Source: CALBPI01 sp038533155
GTDB lineage: Bacteria > Pseudomonadota > Gammaproteobacteria > Steroidobacterales > Woeseiaceae
Length of the DNA: 7,379 nt
Direction of reading: 5' to 3'
NCBI GenBank assembly: GCA_038533155.1
Contig: JBCAZH010000109.1
Location: forward strand, 1-7,379
Under the pieces are notes generated by a model that searched no databases, was not told the origin of the DNA, and was given only the letters and a program-made list of their open reading frames with translations. A program made the translations under genes and the position numbers. The first letter of the stretch is position 1, and every line of letters starts with the position of its first letter. Shown piece after piece: positions 1-4,821 of the stretch.

Positions 1-1001
1 GTGATCGGGCCATGGTGGGTGTGGTACATCGGGAACGTACGCTCGCCAACGGTCTCTCCGTCTTTGTAACGTAGAGTGACTTCGGAAATCTCCACCGGTC
101 GCCATTCATCGCCGTAGCGATAAACCAGCTCACCTTCGACGCGTTTCACGTCTTCCACGAACTCATCGATGAAGTCCGCATAGGTCGACGTGTGCATCCA
201 ACCGGTCGTTTCGTTGAACCCCTGGTAGACGAAGAACTGTCCCCAAGTAACCGCGCCGTAAGCGTTCAGTCCTTGGTCGCTGACCATGTGTACTTCGCCA
301 CGGAAGTAGAATGATGTGTGCGGGTTGATCAACAACATCGCGTCACCCGAACGCGTGTGTTCTCCTGAAATAGCAAAGCCGTTGGAGCCGCCGATCACGC
401 TAAACATCGCTTCACTCGCGCGCACCGCTGCTATCGCGGAGGCCGGATTTAGATTGCCGTAGAATTCGGCGATGCCCGCCAATGGAATCTGCTCGATATC
501 GCCGCCGATCGAGCCTTCGCTGAAGAACATGGGCATCCAGGGTTCGAATCGCGTCAAAAGTGCAGGTTTCACTTCCGGATGCGTTTGCAGGTAGTAATTC
601 AGACCATCGGCCCAGGCATCACACAGCTCGCGTAACCAATCGGGTGCGGATTCGTAAGCCGCTTTGGCCTCAGGTACGGTCATGTATAGGCGTGCACGTA
701 AGTCGCTGAACAGTGCGTCCTCGCCTTCGACTTCCGCCAGTCGTCCTGTGGCCCAGATGTAGTTGCGTTCAATGCGCGGGAAGTCGTCCTCGGCTTGCGC
801 ATACAACAGACCGAATACCGCATCGGCGTCGGTTTCCCCGTAGATGTGCGGAACACCAAAGTCATCCCGAATGATCTCGACTCGAGCCGCGCGCGCCGCA
901 AGCGGGTCGACCTTCGCTGTTCGCGTTTCCGTGTCGCTGCCACATCCGGCTGCGAGGAGTGTCGTAAGCATCAATAGTGGCGACAGAAACTTCCGAGTCA
1001 C
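1..1001 (-). CDS. Penicillin/AHL acylase-family lipoprotein (N-terminal part, cut by window edge)
   Basis: N-terminal nucleophile amidohydrolase that would cleave an amide bond in an acylated substrate such as a beta-lactam, an acyl-homoserine lactone or a lipopeptide; the actual substrate cannot be told. The visible 333 residues begin with a lipoprotein signal (two basic residues, a hydrophobic stretch, then LLAAGC with Cys20 as lipidation site), and residue +2 is Gly, which fits outer-membrane sorting. Next comes an acylase A-chain (VEIIRDDFGVPHIYGET at 41-57, LYAQAEDDF at 66-74). The chain junction follows, where GGSNGFAISGEH places the autocatalytic nucleophile at Ser206, then LLINPHTSF and FPMYHTHHGPI. 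Family precursors are usually 700-850 residues, so more than half lies off the left edge. The start is GTG: no in-frame ATG lies between it and an upstream stop, AAAGG (1009-1013) sits 7 bases before it, and it yields the complete signal. The family call is firm; the specificity is open. Confidence 0.93.
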   Translation of the reverse strand, partial: MTRKFLSPLLMLTTLLAAGCGSDTETRTAKVDPLAARAARVEIIRDDFGVPHIYGETDADAVFGLLYAQAEDDFPRIERNYIWATGRLAEVEGEDALFSDLRARLYMTVPEAKAAYESAPDWLRELCDAWADGLNYYLQTHPEVKPALLTRFEPWMPMFFSEGSIGGDIEQIPLAGIAEFYGNLNPASAIAAVRASEAMFSVIGGSNGFAISGEHTRSGDAMLLINPHTSFYFRGEVHMVSDQGLNAYGAVTWGQFFVYQGFNETTGWMHTSTYADFIDEFVEDVKRVEGELVYRYGDEWRPVEISEVTLRYKDGETVGERTFPMYHTHHGPI

Positions 1002-1008
1002 GATATGG

Positions 1009-1013
1009 CCTTT
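1009..1013 (-). promoter_or_regulatory. Ribosome-binding site of the acylase gene
   Basis: AAAGG on the minus strand lies 7 bases before the GTG start. It decides the start, since the next in-frame ATG (residue 11) would remove the basic part of the lipoprotein signal. Confidence 0.5.
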
Positions 1014-1031
1014 GCGGTGATGACAATCGCT

Positions 1032-1044
1032 GTGATCGTATCAC
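1032..1044. promoter_or_regulatory. 13-base dyad GTGATcgtATCAC in the acylase leader (possible operator)
   Basis: Two perfect 5-base half sites are separated by 3 bases and lie 31 bases upstream of the acylase start codon. The size and compactness suit a dimeric repressor site, but no regulator gene is in view. A match of this length can arise by chance. Confidence 0.2.
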
Positions 1045-1075
1045 CGGACTAGGTAGCGCGCGCGGTAATGGGGTC

Positions 1076-1101
1076 GAACCGATTTACAAATTGATCGGTC
1101 C
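1076..1101 (-). terminator. Possible terminator hairpin after the outer-membrane barrel gene
   Basis: On the minus strand GGACCGAT and ATCGGTTC form an 8-pair stem with one G-U pair around a 10-base loop. It starts about 18 bases past the barrel gene's stop and before the acylase leader. No T-run follows, so it is not a standard intrinsic terminator. It could instead be an RNA stabiliser or an attenuating element between two minus-strand genes. Confidence 0.25.
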
Positions 1102-1118
1102 GCCTCGTCTGCCGGTCC

Positions 1119-1691
1119 CTAGTATTGCCAGCGGATACCGAGGGTTGTCATCGCGCCTTCCTCTCGGTTGTCGCCGTCGTACCAGCGATGATCGAAGCGC
1201 AAGCTCCAATGTTTGCTGAGCGAGAAATCCGCACCCGCACCGAACGCCGTAGCGCTTTCGGCAAAAGGAAGTAAAAAGCCAGGCTGGAATCCGTTCACGG
1301 TTGACCTGTAAGACAATTCGCCGAGGGTGGCATGCAGCATGAAGCGATCGTTCAGTGGCAAGTAGCCACGCGCATAGTACCCGTTGCCAGTCACTTCAAT
1401 CGTTGTATCTTCGCCATTGAAGAACTCGGTGTCTTTACCAAAGTCGACGTAGTTGATACCGATAGCGAGGTATTCAATAAAACGCCATTCGAGGTCGATG
1501 TTGTACCCGGTGTCGCTGCCGTCGAATGTATCACCCGGTCCGTCTTCGTCCTGAATTCGGCTCTGGCCAATCCCAACCGCTAAGCCCACCCCGGTATCAT
1601 TGGTCGACTGCGCAACGCTATCAGTCGTTAACGACATTGCGAACAACGCCATTGCGACCACGCTGCATGGCCCTACAGAACATTTCGACAT
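1119..1691 (-). CDS. Small outer-membrane beta-barrel protein (OmpA/OmpW-like fold), precursor
   Basis: A 190-residue precursor with a Sec signal peptide (hydrophobic 11-22, likely cut after Ser-Val-Ala27). The mature chain of about 163 residues alternates polar and hydrophobic/aromatic residues in strand-sized runs, such as GVGLAVGIGQSRI, YLAIGINYVDFG, GYYARGYLPL, FMLHATLGELSYRS and HWSLRFDHRWY. It ends with TLGIRWQY, an aromatic C-terminal beta signal of the kind read by the Bam machinery. The length fits an 8-strand barrel of the outer-membrane beta-barrel superfamily (OmpA N-domain, OmpW, OMP_b-brl); no peptidoglycan-binding domain follows. Function within the superfamily is not evident. 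An in-frame GTG lies just before the chosen ATG, but GGAGGAG (1698-1704) is 6 bases from the ATG and only 3 from the GTG. The gap to the acylase gene makes separate expression likely. Confidence 0.85.
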   Translation of the reverse strand: MSKCSVGPCSVVAMALFAMSLTTDSVAQSTNDTGVGLAVGIGQSRIQDEDGPGDTFDGSDTGYNIDLEWRFIEYLAIGINYVDFGKDTEFFNGEDTTIEVTGNGYYARGYLPLNDRFMLHATLGELSYRSTVNGFQPGFLLPFAESATAFGAGADFSLSKHWSLRFDHRWYDGDNREEGAMTTLGIRWQY

Positions 1692-1694
1692 CAC

Positions 1695-1915
1695 AAGCTC
1701 CTCCCCAGACTTGGGTCAACGTCCTCATCGTTCTTTTGAGTACGAGACCGTCTTGACCCGTGATATTCGGCTAGAACGTCCTGAGGTGCAATGTTCGGCT
1801 CAGCTGCACGCGCGCTATCATCTAAGCTGCCTCAGCCGATACGCGAGTTGCTCCGCACACTGAAACGGAGAGGTCACCACACACAGCTTCTTAGGGTTTC
1901 GGAACAGTAGCGTTG
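1695..1915. other. Intergenic region upstream of the barrel gene
   Basis: About 220 bases between two minus-strand genes. It holds the barrel gene's ribosome-binding site and an imperfect inverted repeat, CTGAGG (1781-1786) against CCTCAG (1830-1835), with AGCTGC twice in between. No convincing promoter boxes, RNA gene or reading frame were found. Confidence 0.4.
1698..1704 (-). promoter_or_regulatory. Strong ribosome-binding site of the outer-membrane barrel gene
   Basis: GGAGGAG on the minus strand, 6 bases before ATG at 1691. Its spacing favours this ATG over the in-frame GTG immediately upstream. Confidence 0.7.
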
Positions 1916-1920
1916 CTACT
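1906..1920 (-). terminator. Hairpin overlapping the stop codon of the small membrane protein gene
   Basis: AGTAGC and GCTACT form a perfect 6-pair stem with a 3-base loop that spans the TAG stop at 1916-1918. No T-run follows. It may mark the transcript end or be chance. Confidence 0.2.
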
Positions 1921-2245
1921 TGGCTTTCGGTTCGTCCGAGTGTGGCACTGGATAGGCGTCGGCGACGTAAGCGGGCCCTTTCATGATGTGCACCGCGAAC
2001 GCACCAAGCGCTGTCAAGAGAACGAAGCTCAGGAAAGAGATCCCGACGGCCATCGCGAAGATGTCGAGGGATTGAATTCTCTTGTCGATATCAACCCCCG
2101 GTTCGGCTGGCGATACGCGAGCGAAAATGCTCAAGGCGCACAGACTCAGCACGCCAATCACTGCTACACGTGGTAGCAGTCGTAGGACGTCTGCTTCTAA
2201 GCCGGGTGGTGTTTTACGCTCAGCGATCTTGTTGAACCAGTTCAT
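1916..2245 (-). CDS. Small inner-membrane protein with two transmembrane helices, function unknown
   Basis: A 109-residue protein with a short basic N-terminus (K6, R10, K11), a first hydrophobic helix at about 25-43, a polar loop (about 44-61) and a second helix at about 62-87. A conserved-looking tail follows, MKGPAYVADAYPVPHSDEP. By the positive-inside rule both ends should face the cytoplasm. I recall a proteobacterial family of uncharacterised small membrane proteins ending in a near-identical GPAYVADAYP segment, which supports a real gene; I know of no assigned function. The ATG is the natural start, but the nearest purine-rich site, AGAGGA (2259-2264), is 13 bases away, so initiation may be weak. 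It is divergent from the 152-residue protein gene and about 220 bases from the barrel gene, so no operon partner is evident. Confidence 0.78.
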   Translation of the reverse strand: MNWFNKIAERKTPPGLEADVLRLLPRVAVIGVLSLCALSIFARVSPAEPGVDIDKRIQSLDIFAMAVGISFLSFVLLTALGAFAVHIMKGPAYVADAYPVPHSDEPKAK

Positions 2246-2472
2246 GGGTAGGGTCCGTTCCTCTGGATAAACCTACGGCTATGCCTTGTTGTCGACGGAA
2301 TCGCCAAGGAGTTGAGTCGCACCCTTCGATCCAACGACGCCTCTTGCGGCGTTGTAGTAACGCCTTGCCGCCTATTGGGGTGTTCGAACAGATTTCCGCT
2401 GTGGATGCGGCTAAAGCGATGCATCGTCCCGGCGTGGAGGGCCATTCGGATATCTTGCTCGAAGACTACGAA

Positions 2473-2501
2473 TTCAAATGATTCGAAAGTCAGCCGATAA
2501 C
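2473..2501 (+). promoter_or_regulatory. Candidate sigma-70 promoter for the 152-residue protein gene
   Basis: TTCAAA (2473-2478) and GATAAC (2496-2501) each match the consensus at 4 of 6 positions with an ideal 17-base spacer. Transcription would start near 2508, giving a leader of about 35 bases that contains the strong ribosome-binding site. Confidence 0.35.
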
Positions 2502-2530
2502 CGATTGAAGGGCCTGAGGTTTGTCGAACG

Positions 2531-2537
2531 AAGGAGG
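2531..2537 (+). promoter_or_regulatory. Strong ribosome-binding site AAGGAGG
   Basis: A near-perfect Shine-Dalgarno sequence 5 bases before the ATG at 2543. It fixes that start and suggests efficient translation. Confidence 0.8.
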
Positions 2538-2542
2538 GTCTG

Positions 2543-3001
2543 ATGAACGATGATCTGACCAGCACAATTCGTATCGTACGCCAGCCGAAGGTTGTGACCG
2601 ATGCGGTCGGCGGCACTGTTTGGGTCGACGACGTCACACCCGTTGAGTTGGAGCTTGTTTCGACACAAATGCTCGAGGTCATGATGGATGTCGACGAGGA
2701 TACGGTGCGTCTCAAGTTGAAAGACATCGATGCGACTCGAAACGGAGTCCTTGCTCGCAATCCGAACCAACCGCATGGTGATTTTGAGGTAGTTCAGGGC
2801 GAAGAGCTGCAGCAGGCGTTGGTCGAACAAACCAGTATGCACAGTCTCGACGACGACTTGGAGCTGCAGTTGGTTTCTACCCAGATGGTCCAAGTGCTAA
2901 TCGATCGTCCGGACATGACGCCGAAGCAGGTATCGGAAGAGATGCAGCTTATGGAAGAGATCGAGGCGGCAGGTGGCTACGATCCTTACAACAAGGCTTG
3001 A
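2543..3001 (+). CDS. Uncharacterised acidic cytoplasmic protein with a duplicated 15-residue motif
   Basis: A 152-residue protein I do not recognise. It has no signal peptide or membrane helix and is rich in Asp/Glu, so it is probably soluble and cytoplasmic. Its main visible feature is an internal duplication: ELELVSTQMLEVMMD at 35-49 and ELQLVSTQMVQVLID at 107-121, identical at 10 of 15 positions, 72 residues apart and each preceded by an acidic stretch (VDDV, LDDD). Between them is a charged segment (DTVRLKLKDIDATR, then NPNQPHGDFEVVQGEE). The C-terminus looks helical and ends AAGGYDPYNKA. The repeats may form two similar structural units or a pseudo-dimeric interface; that is inference. 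Normal codon use and a strong ribosome-binding site make a real gene likely. It appears to be monocistronic, with dyads rather than a gene following closely. Confidence 0.75.
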   Translation: MNDDLTSTIRIVRQPKVVTDAVGGTVWVDDVTPVELELVSTQMLEVMMDVDEDTVRLKLKDIDATRNGVLARNPNQPHGDFEVVQGEELQQALVEQTSMHSLDDDLELQLVSTQMVQVLIDRPDMTPKQVSEEMQLMEEIEAAGGYDPYNKA

Positions 3002-3030
3002 TCGTCAAGCCGGTTGTATGTACACGCCAT

Positions 3031-3202
3031 GGTGATCACCCAGTAGATTACGGTTAGAACCGTGAATCGTAGTGATCTGGCCACTACGGACCCGCGTTGA
3101 TCACGAGCTGGTGTGCGTTGGACCGTTTCTGAATCACTTGCGTCGGACATTGATGCGCTATCTCAGTCGGTTGATCACAAGTCTGGCGCCAACCTGATCA
3201 AC
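3031..3202. repeat. Cluster of TGATCA-centred palindromes
   Basis: Four TGATCA words occur in about 170 bases. They are GGTGATCACC (3031-3040, a perfect 10-base palindrome), GTTGATCAC (3096-3104), GTTGATCAC (3170-3178) and its inverted form TGATCAAC (3195-3202). The last two face each other as an 8-base inverted repeat across 17 bases. A 6-base word is expected about once per 4 kb in random sequence. They lie upstream of the SUMF1-fold lipoprotein gene and could be operators; their GATC cores are also potential Dam sites. Confidence 0.4.
3050..3088 (+). terminator. Two successive dyads after the 152-residue protein gene (possible terminator/operator)
   Basis: ACGGTT-ag-AACCGT (3050-3063) is a compact perfect dyad. 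It is followed by CGTAGTG (3068-3074) pairing with CACTACG (3082-3088) around a 7-base loop. Both lie 50-90 bases past the stop. Neither is followed by a T-run, so intrinsic termination is doubtful; the first could equally be a protein-binding site. Confidence 0.3.
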
Positions 3203-3263
3203 TGCTGTGTGAATCGCGAAGACAATGTTTCGATTGGGTGTAACCAAACGTGACTGCACCGTC

Positions 3264-3269
3264 TATAAC
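3264..3269 (+). promoter_or_regulatory. Candidate -10 box (TATAAC) for the SUMF1-fold lipoprotein gene
   Basis: TATAAC matches the -10 consensus at 5 of 6 positions and would start transcription near 3276, about 25 bases before the ATG at 3301. No good -35 box is found at 15-18 bases, which would suit an activator-dependent promoter. If real, it excludes the GTG at 3250 as start. Confidence 0.35.
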
Positions 3270-3289
3270 ACGATTAAGTCTCTGCAATC

Positions 3290-3293
3290 GGAG
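3290..3293 (+). promoter_or_regulatory. Ribosome-binding site that decides the start of the SUMF1-fold gene
   Basis: GGAG lies 7 bases before ATG 3301. This and the position of the lipoprotein signal choose ATG 3301 over the in-frame GTG at 3250. Confidence 0.6.
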
Positions 3294-3300
3294 TTACGAC

Positions 3301-4266
3301 ATGCACCATCTCTCCTCGCTTGACGTCAAGCGCCTCGTTATCGTTCTTGTCGGCTTTTTTTCAGCGGCTGGGTGTGCCGCCGGAACGCCTATGGATCCGG
3401 TCGACGCTGATATGGCGGTCTTGGACTGCGATGTCTGTCCGCCCATGGTGAAAGTACCGGCAGGGACTTTTCTGTTGGGTACGTCCGAAGACGAGCCCGG
3501 CCATGTGCATGACGAGGGGCCGCAGAAGTCTATCTCCATAGGTGAGTTCGCAGTATCGCGCTACGAAGTCACGGTGGCTGAATACACAGCGTTCGTTTCG
3601 GATACCGGATTTGATGACAACATCGGTTGCTTCGTGATGGGCGAGGGAGGTGGCTGGAACTTCGACCCGGAAGCCTCATGGAAAAGTCCGGGTTTCAGCC
3701 AAGAACCTAACCACCCGGTGACCTGCGTCAGTGCGACGGCTGCCGATGCGTACGTCCGGTGGTTGAATACTCAGGCGACAGGCGCCGCGTACCGACTGCT
3801 GTCCGAAAGTGAGTGGGAGTATGTCGGCCGTGCGGGCTCGACAACGCCGTATTGGTGGGGCGCACGTGAGGATGATTTCTGCGAACTGACCAACGGCGCG
3901 GATAAAACCGCTCGTGCCGAGTATCCGGGTTGGCAACGCACCGGCGATTGCAATGACGGCTATCTCTATACCGCACCGGTGGGTCGCTATGGGCGCGCGA
4001 ATGCATTCGGTTTGTATGACACGGCAGGTAATGTTTGGGAGTGGGTCGCCGATTGCTACGTCGACAACTATGAATCGCACCCAGCCGATGGAACACCGGT
4101 TACCGCGGATGATTGCGAGAAGCGCGTCTTTCGAGGCGGCGCTTGGGGAGACTATGGATCGTTTTATCTCCGCACCGGCTATCGAGGCGCGTGGAACAGT
4201 GCTCAAACGTTTGCGAACATCGGAATTCGTGTGGCTGCGGATTTAAAAGGTGGCGGCTCGGACTAG
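3301..4266 (+). CDS. SUMF1/FGE-fold lipoprotein lacking the catalytic cysteine pair
   Basis: A 321-residue protein of the formylglycine-generating-enzyme-like (FGE-sulfatase, SUMF1/EgtB/PvdO) superfamily. A lipoprotein signal (K10-R11, hydrophobic 12-20, SAAGC with Cys25) sends it to the envelope, and Ala at +2 suggests the outer membrane. The domain runs from about 49 to 314: MVKVPAGTFLLGTSEDE, SRYEVTVAEYTAFV, PVTCVSATAADAYVRWLN, YRLLSESEWEYVGRAG, FGLYDTAGNVWEWVADCY, VFRGGAWGDYG and NIGIRVAAD. In authentic formylglycine-generating enzymes the segment after the RGG motif carries two redox cysteines; here it reads WGDYGSFYLRTGYR with none, and EgtB-type iron-ligand histidines are not evident. 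The mature part has eight other cysteines (43, 46, 110, 142, 194, 217, 252, 272), suggesting disulfides. So the fold is clear, sulfatase activation unlikely and the true role unknown. ATG 3301 follows GGAG by 7 bases; an in-frame GTG at 3250 would bury the signal. The stop overlaps that of the convergent phosphatase gene. Confidence 0.9.
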   Translation: MHHLSSLDVKRLVIVLVGFFSAAGCAAGTPMDPVDADMAVLDCDVCPPMVKVPAGTFLLGTSEDEPGHVHDEGPQKSISIGEFAVSRYEVTVAEYTAFVSDTGFDDNIGCFVMGEGGGWNFDPEASWKSPGFSQEPNHPVTCVSATAADAYVRWLNTQATGAAYRLLSESEWEYVGRAGSTTPYWWGAREDDFCELTNGADKTARAEYPGWQRTGDCNDGYLYTAPVGRYGRANAFGLYDTAGNVWEWVADCYVDNYESHPADGTPVTADDCEKRVFRGGAWGDYGSFYLRTGYRGAWNSAQTFANIGIRVAADLKGGGSD

Positions 4267-4817
4267 TTCACGACACTCTGTCGTTCGGCGCCTAGCGATG
4301 TCAGTCGCAGGCTGTCGTCATCCAAAACGAGGCGGGTGGTCGATGTGTAGTCCGGCCTGAAAATCAGAGTGCGGTCGTCATTGTTGATTGCTGCAACGAC
4401 TGTGTTCACTACAACAAAGTGAGTGAACACGACTGTGGGCTGCGTCAGTCCGTGCAACGCGTCGAGAATCGCGGCCCGCCATTGATGTAATGGCTCAGGT
4501 TGTACTTGCCAGCTTTGCGAGAAGAATTCGCGAATCCAGGTCGCTCGTTCGGCGAACGGCACGGGCGCTGGCACTTCACGGAAGCGCGCATCGACAATCG
4601 GTGTGTTGTTCAAGACTTGAGCAAGCGGCGCTGCGGTCTCCTGCGCTCTTAGCATCGGACTGGTAAGAACATCGACGTCGGGTGGCAGCTGCGTACGCAA
4701 GTCGGTCGCAGCGCTTTGCGCTTGCTCACGACCGAGCGAACTGAGCCGAGGATCCGGGTCGCTACCCCAGTCGGCGGCGGCTTCTGCGTGTCGGACCAAA
4801 AAAATCTCGATACCCAC
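4263..4817 (-). CDS. Histidine phosphatase (SixA/phosphoglycerate-mutase-like), second gene of the ATPase operon
   Basis: A 184-residue single-domain member of the histidine phosphatase superfamily. It removes phosphate through a phospho-histidine intermediate; the substrate (phosphoprotein, nucleotide or metabolite) cannot be read from sequence. Catalytic residues are visible: FLVRHAEAA with Arg9 and nucleophile His10, SPMLRAQET with Arg57, the likely acid Glu81 (REVPAP), and the second histidine His133 in VVFTHFVVVN. The residue after His133 is Phe rather than the usual Gly, and RHA replaces the commoner RHG. The short length and lack of insertions resemble SixA or small broad-specificity phosphatases more than glycolytic mutase. 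The start is GTG with GGGGAAG (4825-4831) 7 bases upstream. This site overlaps the last codons region of the preceding ATPase gene, and only 4 bases separate the ATPase stop and this start, so translation is probably coupled. No signal peptide, hence cytoplasmic. Confidence 0.9.
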   Translation of the reverse strand: MGIEIFLVRHAEAAADWGSDPDPRLSSLGREQAQSAATDLRTQLPPDVDVLTSPMLRAQETAAPLAQVLNNTPIVDARFREVPAPVPFAERATWIREFFSQSWQVQPEPLHQWRAAILDALHGLTQPTVVFTHFVVVNTVVAAINNDDRTLIFRPDYTSTTRLVLDDDSLRLTSLGAERQSVVN

Positions 4818-4821
4818 GACG

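Larger units (their letters stand above)
2246..2542. other. Divergent intergenic region with a weak small reading frame
   Basis: About 300 bases between the divergent membrane-protein and 152-residue-protein genes. It contains an 8-pair hairpin (2334-2341 with 2348-2355, 6-base loop, one G-U pair), a promoter candidate and a strong ribosome-binding site for the rightward gene. A plus-strand frame (2281-2481, 66 codons) reads implausibly at first, rich in Arg and Cys. Its last 35 or so codons have ordinary usage (VFEQISAVDAAKAMHRPGVE and onward). It has no ribosome-binding site and its stop lies in the promoter candidate. I do not call it a gene; a decayed or frameshifted remnant is possible. 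Confidence 0.4.

Noticed and set aside
311..335. TGATCA word inside the acylase gene as part of the operator cluster
   Set aside because: A single copy within coding sequence, explained by codons for Ile-Asn, and far from the 3031-3202 cluster.
680..943. 87-codon minus-strand frame
   Set aside because: It is another frame of the same strand within the acylase gene; the acylase frame holds the family motifs.
1692..1694. Upstream GTG start for the outer-membrane barrel gene
   Set aside because: Only 3 bases from the ribosome-binding site, whereas the adjacent ATG has normal 6-base spacing.
2242..2760. 172-codon minus-strand frame across the divergent gap
   Set aside because: Overlaps the 152-residue protein gene, which has a near-perfect ribosome-binding site. 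The product is Ser/Thr/Arg-rich and looks like an antisense reading.
3250..3300. Upstream GTG start for the SUMF1-fold gene
   Set aside because: It would put 17 extra residues before the lipoprotein signal, has no ribosome-binding site, and lies upstream of the likely transcription start near 3276.
3676..4206. 176-codon minus-strand frame
   Set aside because: Antisense to the SUMF1-fold gene, whose motifs span the same bases. Long opposite frames are expected with this base composition.
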